DNA from: Prorocentrum cordatum
Taxonomy: Eukaryota > Sar > Dinophyceae > Prorocentrales > Prorocentraceae
DNA length: 64,000 nucleotides
Reading direction: 5' to 3'
NCBI GenBank assembly: GCA_963575745.1
Contig: CAUYUJ010012714.1
Span: 245,758 to 309,757 of the forward strand
Below, piece after piece: positions 61,059 through 64,000 of the stretch. The notes below the pieces were generated by a model. The model searched no databases, had not been told where the DNA came from, and saw only the letters and a list, made by a program, of their open reading frames with translations. A program made the position numbers and the translations under genes. Each line of letters begins with the position of its first letter. Position 1 is the first letter of the stretch.

Positions 61059-61115
61059 TTCTCTCTGTCTCCCTCTCTCTCTCTCTCCCTCTCTCTGTCT
61101 CCCTCTCTCTCTATG
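60985..61115. repeat. CT dinucleotide tract
   Basis: Runs of tctctctc with gtctc interruptions, followed by a short tata-rich patch (61112-61132). Confidence 0.9.
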
Positions 61116-61134
61116 TATATATAAATATATAAAA

Positions 61135-61273
61135 AGGGAACGAACCATGACACAAACATAAGAACTCGGAGGTCAGGGGCGGCGCCGCAGGCGCCGCCAG
61201 GGGGACCCAGCGCGGATCCGAGAATTCCGCGCGGACCTCCGAGTTATTATGCTTGTGTCATTGTTCGTTCCCT
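61135..61273. repeat. Foldback (MITE-like) element, copy 3
   Basis: Outer inverted repeats agggaacgaaccatgacac and its complement (gtgtcattgttcgttccct), then acataagaactcggaggtc and its complement (gacctccgagttattatg). The inner left arm (ccgcgcggattctcgg) is deleted, leaving an asymmetric hairpin with the GGCGCC centre. This copy best defines the family ends. Confidence 0.85.
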
Positions 61274-61629
61274 ATCCATGTCTCGTTCCTCTTTCCGTCC
61301 AGGTCTCGGCTGCTGCTGCTCGCCTTTTAAACTTCTGTCACTGTCTCTGTCGCATGCCGTCTGTCTGTAAGTTGTTGTCGTCGCGGTCGGCGTTGTCCCT
61401 CATCGTAGCCGCCGCCGTCGTCATCGTAGCCGTCGTCCACTCGGATTCGCTCTGGCACCCAGGCGCTCACAGCCAGACGCTCAAAGCGGGTCGTGGACCT
61501 CTGCGTCGAATATTTGACCCGCCACGCCACCTCCTTCCGCCCCTCTGTTCACGACACGATTCGCGCCGCCAACGTGTGGGAGTGAGCCTTCTGTGAGCAG
61601 TCCTGGACGGCGCCTGCGCGAATCGTGAC

Positions 61630-61735
61630 GTGACCGCCCCCTCCTCCTCCTCCCCCTCCCCCACCTCCTCCTCCTCCTCCTCCTCCTCCTCCTCCTCCTC
61701 CTCCTCCTCCTCCGCCTCCCCCTCCACCTCCTCGC
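61630..61735. repeat. CTC microsatellite
   Basis: Nearly pure ctc repeat. Between 61275 and 61630 no gene is supported. Confidence 0.85.
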
Positions 61736-61909
61736 CCTCCACATGGAATACCGCGAATTGGCACACGGTCTCCACGGCGCGGGGCCGCCGTCCGACCACG
61801 CCGCCGAGGCGGGAGGGCGGGGGCAACACCGCCAGGGCTGCTGCGCGTGGGGCCGCTGCGCGTGGGGCCGCTGCCCGCCCCTCTCGGAGTCGACCGCTGT
61901 CGAGGGGGG

Positions 61910-62237
61910 CAGCGGTGCACGGTTTCCCCCAGGGCCGTAAGCGACCCGAAGAGGAGGAGGAGGAGGAGGAGGAGGAGGGGGAGGAGGAGGAAGAGGAGGA
62001 GGAGGAGGAGGAGGAGGAGGAGGAGGAGCAGGAGGAGGTGATGGAAGAGGAGGAGGAGGAGGAGGAGGAGGAGGAGGAGGAGGAGGAGGAGGAGGAGAGG
62101 AGGAAGAGGAGGAGTAGGAGGAGGAGGATAAGGAGGAGGAGGAGGAGGAGAAGGAGGTGGAGGAGGATGCAGGTACCAGGCACCGCTCGATCTAACTCGA
62201 GACAGTCAGTCAGTCAGAGAAACCCTCCAAGCAGCGG
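61910..62237. mobile_element. Introner-like element 2
   Basis: Starts cacggtttcccccagggcc with gtaagcgacccgaagagg, has an expanded GGA core (61950-62165) and ends gagaaaccctccaa, matching copy 1 at both ends. It is flanked by the direct repeat GCAGCGG (61910-61916 and 62231-62237). I could not show that it interrupts a coding exon here. Confidence 0.65.
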
Positions 62238-62239
62238 GA

Positions 62240-63340
62240 GGAGCGCCACGCGGCCCGTCAAGGGTCGGGGACACCAGGCTCGGGTTCGGGGGCTCGGGTT
62301 GGACAAACCTTCTACTGATGCCGGGCCGTCAGGGTTCAGGATGGACTCGTCAAGGAGCGTCGGCAAGCCCAAGCTCCGGCGAACTCGAGTCCTACGTTGG
62401 CCGACGAAGGAGAAGTACATCGAGGCTTTCGGCTGCCTGAGTCATGGAGCCAAACTCTGGAAACCAGGTTAAGGACTTATGTGATAAAAACAACTGGGCC
62501 CATAAAGAGAGAGTGACGGGCAGTGAGACGTATACGCAGGGCCCCAGGTACAGGCGCAGGAGGTGCGGCAGCTGAGTCTACTTCAACCAGGGCGGCAAGA
62601 TCCACAGGATGAGGGTGAAGCCAGAGAATAATAGGGAGAAGCCAGCGAGCGTGAGGAGGTGCCCTAGGCTTAGATGTTTCCGCCTTTGCCGAGGCCGAAG
62701 GCTTCGAGCGTGCCTGGGATTTCGAAGGTGCGTTCGACTTGGCCAGGGAGGGGTTCGCCCCACCTGCGACACATGGTGGCCGCTTCGCCGAAGAGCGCTA
62801 GGCTGAGCTACGCGGGGGGAGCGCAGCATCAGCGCGAAACTTTCCACGACTCAGAGTGTCTCAGCGTGGGCGCCCTGGTCGTACAAGAGGGCTACAGCCC
62901 GTCAATGCACAAGGACGCATCCCCCTTCGTGCGCAAGAGGCTGTGGTGCAGTGCGGCCGTCCTGGCAAAACGTGCTGGGCGGAGCAGCAGGGATGCGTGC
63001 AGCCTGCGGGCGAGCTGTCCTCCCCAGGATCGGTGTACAGTACGGCGTCTTGCCTGCTGCCTGAGAGCCCTCATTTCAGGCGGCCAAGCCCGCGGGTCAT
63101 CCAGGAGTGCGTGGAGGAAACTCGGTTGGGAACTTTTGCGTAGCGTGCCGCGGCGTGGCCCCGGCGACACGCTATGCCATGTGAGCGGATAGCGCGTCGC
63201 TCCGCTCCGTGGGGCGGGATGCTGGGGAAAGTTCGGGACGTTGACGCCAAGGGACCAGGAAGTGGATAGCGTGTCGCGCCGAAGAGTGGTGGGCCAGAAC
63301 CAGCGGAGCGACACGCTGAGCTCAAGTTCCCGACCGCATG
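62240..63340. repeat. Dispersed repeat, copy 2, in two halves
   Basis: 62250-62400 and 63115-63340 match the left and right halves of 5300-5720. The right half includes the perfect 10-bp inverted pair agcgtgtcgc/gcgacacgct (about 63268-63319). The 700 bases between have no counterpart at 5.5 kb, and may be an insertion or contain exons. Confidence 0.7.
62578..62810 (-). CDS. Possible terminal exon(s) with a C-terminal membrane helix
   Basis: On the minus strand HLLTLAGFSLLFSGFTLILW, then ILPPWLK and TAG (62578-62580), is hydrophobic with G/C third positions. Just upstream a second frame (GEPLPGQVERTFEIPGTLEA) also looks coding. A frameshift or intron would be needed to join them. Confidence 0.3.
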
Positions 63341-63351
63341 CCACAGGGCCC

Positions 63352-63516
63352 CTTCCGAAATCCTCGAAGAGGCTACGGCAGCTGCGGCCGAAGCAGAAGA
63401 CCACCAAGGCCCAGAACGTCCTCTGGATCGCCGTGAAGCGGCAGCCGCCGAAGATGGACGTGACGGGCATGGGCCTCGAGGTGATGATGAAACCCAAGCT
63501 GCTGGACACCGGAGCA
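63352..63516 (+). CDS. Possible internal exon, unknown protein
   Basis: The plus-strand frame RLRQLRPKQKTTKAQNVLWI, AVKRQPPKMDVTGMGLEVMM, KPKLLDTGAG uses G/C third positions almost without exception, unlike its neighbours. Both ends are approximate. The dispersed repeat just upstream would lie in an intron. Confidence 0.35.
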
Positions 63517-63621
63517 GGCCAAATTCGCCCTACGCCACAAAGAGTGGCATGGCGACGCCGAGTGCCAGGGGCGACGTGGGCGCCGAAGGTGGGGAGTCTA
63601 TGACTTTGAAGAGGATCTGGG

Positions 63622-63771
63622 CCCGATTTGGTGGGAACGCTGGATGGCCACACCGTGCCAGAGTTCGATGCGATGCGGGCCTCGGTCGGGCAGTTCCTCG
63701 ACCTGGCAGGCGAGCATCATGCAGCCTTCGAGGGCGCGCTGCCGGAGGAGACACGCTTGCTAAACTCGCCA
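63622..63771 (+). CDS. Possible exon of the same right-edge gene
   Basis: The frame GTLDGHTVPEFDAMRASVGQ, FLDLAGEHHAAFEGALPEET has strong G/C third-position bias and a soluble helical look. The gene would continue beyond the window. No family recognised; from 63780 to 64000 I see nothing further. Confidence 0.35.
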
Positions 63772-64000
63772 TCGCTCGGATGTCCATTCTCTGTGCATGT
63801 TTCGGTTTCGTGTGTGCATGCTTGTTTTATTTGGCGTGCTGATGCAGGATGCTCCTCGATGGTCCTCGCCGAGAAAAGTTGCACACGTCCGAGCGCTGCA
63901 AAGTCAAGAGGGCTCCTGAACGGGCCGCTGGAACCTCTTCGGGGACGCACCGACCCGAGTCAAAACAAATCCCGGGTCGGCCAGGGCCCTGTCGCGAAGC

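Overview
The window looks like nuclear DNA of a dinoflagellate, most likely Symbiodiniaceae. The evidence is GC-rich coding exons with G/C third positions, introns with GC or GA donors and AG|G acceptors flanked by short direct repeats, sequences resembling the dinoflagellate spliced leader (DinoSL), retroelement families of dinoflagellate type, and very repeat-rich spacers. It is not bacterial; I saw no operons, rRNA, tRNA or CRISPR array.

Layout. 0.5-3 kb is a decayed APE-type LINE. 4-20 kb is almost entirely tandem and simple repeats: related 77-bp and 90-bp satellites in opposite orientation, two arrays of one 27-bp minisatellite, another 90-bp array, ~165-bp and ~170-bp GGCC-rich repeats, and GGA, GAT and CCT tracts. 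Small pieces of cellular genes lie among them: a helicase-like C-terminus (9.9-10.4 kb), terminal exons at 20.5, 23.6-24.0 and 25.0 kb, and a protein kinase (25.9-27.1 kb). 28-32 kb is 80-bp tandem repeats and CATA-rich satellite.

32.06-48.14 kb, minus strand, is a roughly 16-kb Ty1/copia-like LTR retrotransposon with 235-bp direct terminal repeats (8 differences). Its modules run Gag, CCHC knuckle, a domain I read as Tpt1/KptA RNA 2'-phosphotransferase, RING-H2 finger, aspartic protease, unknown segments, integrase, reverse transcriptase and RNase H, broken by a few stops and frameshifts. About 30 short inverted repeats are scattered through it. On the coding strand they read GCNNN, a GNRA tetraloop, then the complementary N'N'N'GC, with stems that covary. 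This is the most unusual signal in the window.

50.2-51.4 kb holds exons of a multi-pass membrane protein on the minus strand, with a long foldback in the intron. 52.8-59.5 kb is a nearly full-length LINE (ORF1 with zinc finger and coiled coil; ORF2 with EEP endonuclease, RT, CCHC and RNase H) bounded by a perfect 16-bp direct repeat, whose 5' end carries a degenerate DinoSL. 59.5-64 kb is repeats plus possible exon fragments at the right edge.

Small mobile families recur. One is a foldback palindrome with three copies (21.5, 25.2, 61.2 kb). Another is an introner-like element with two copies (23.7 and 61.9 kb), the first of which forms a GA-AG intron exactly between duplicated target bases. 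All names rest on reading motifs by eye; no database search was possible.
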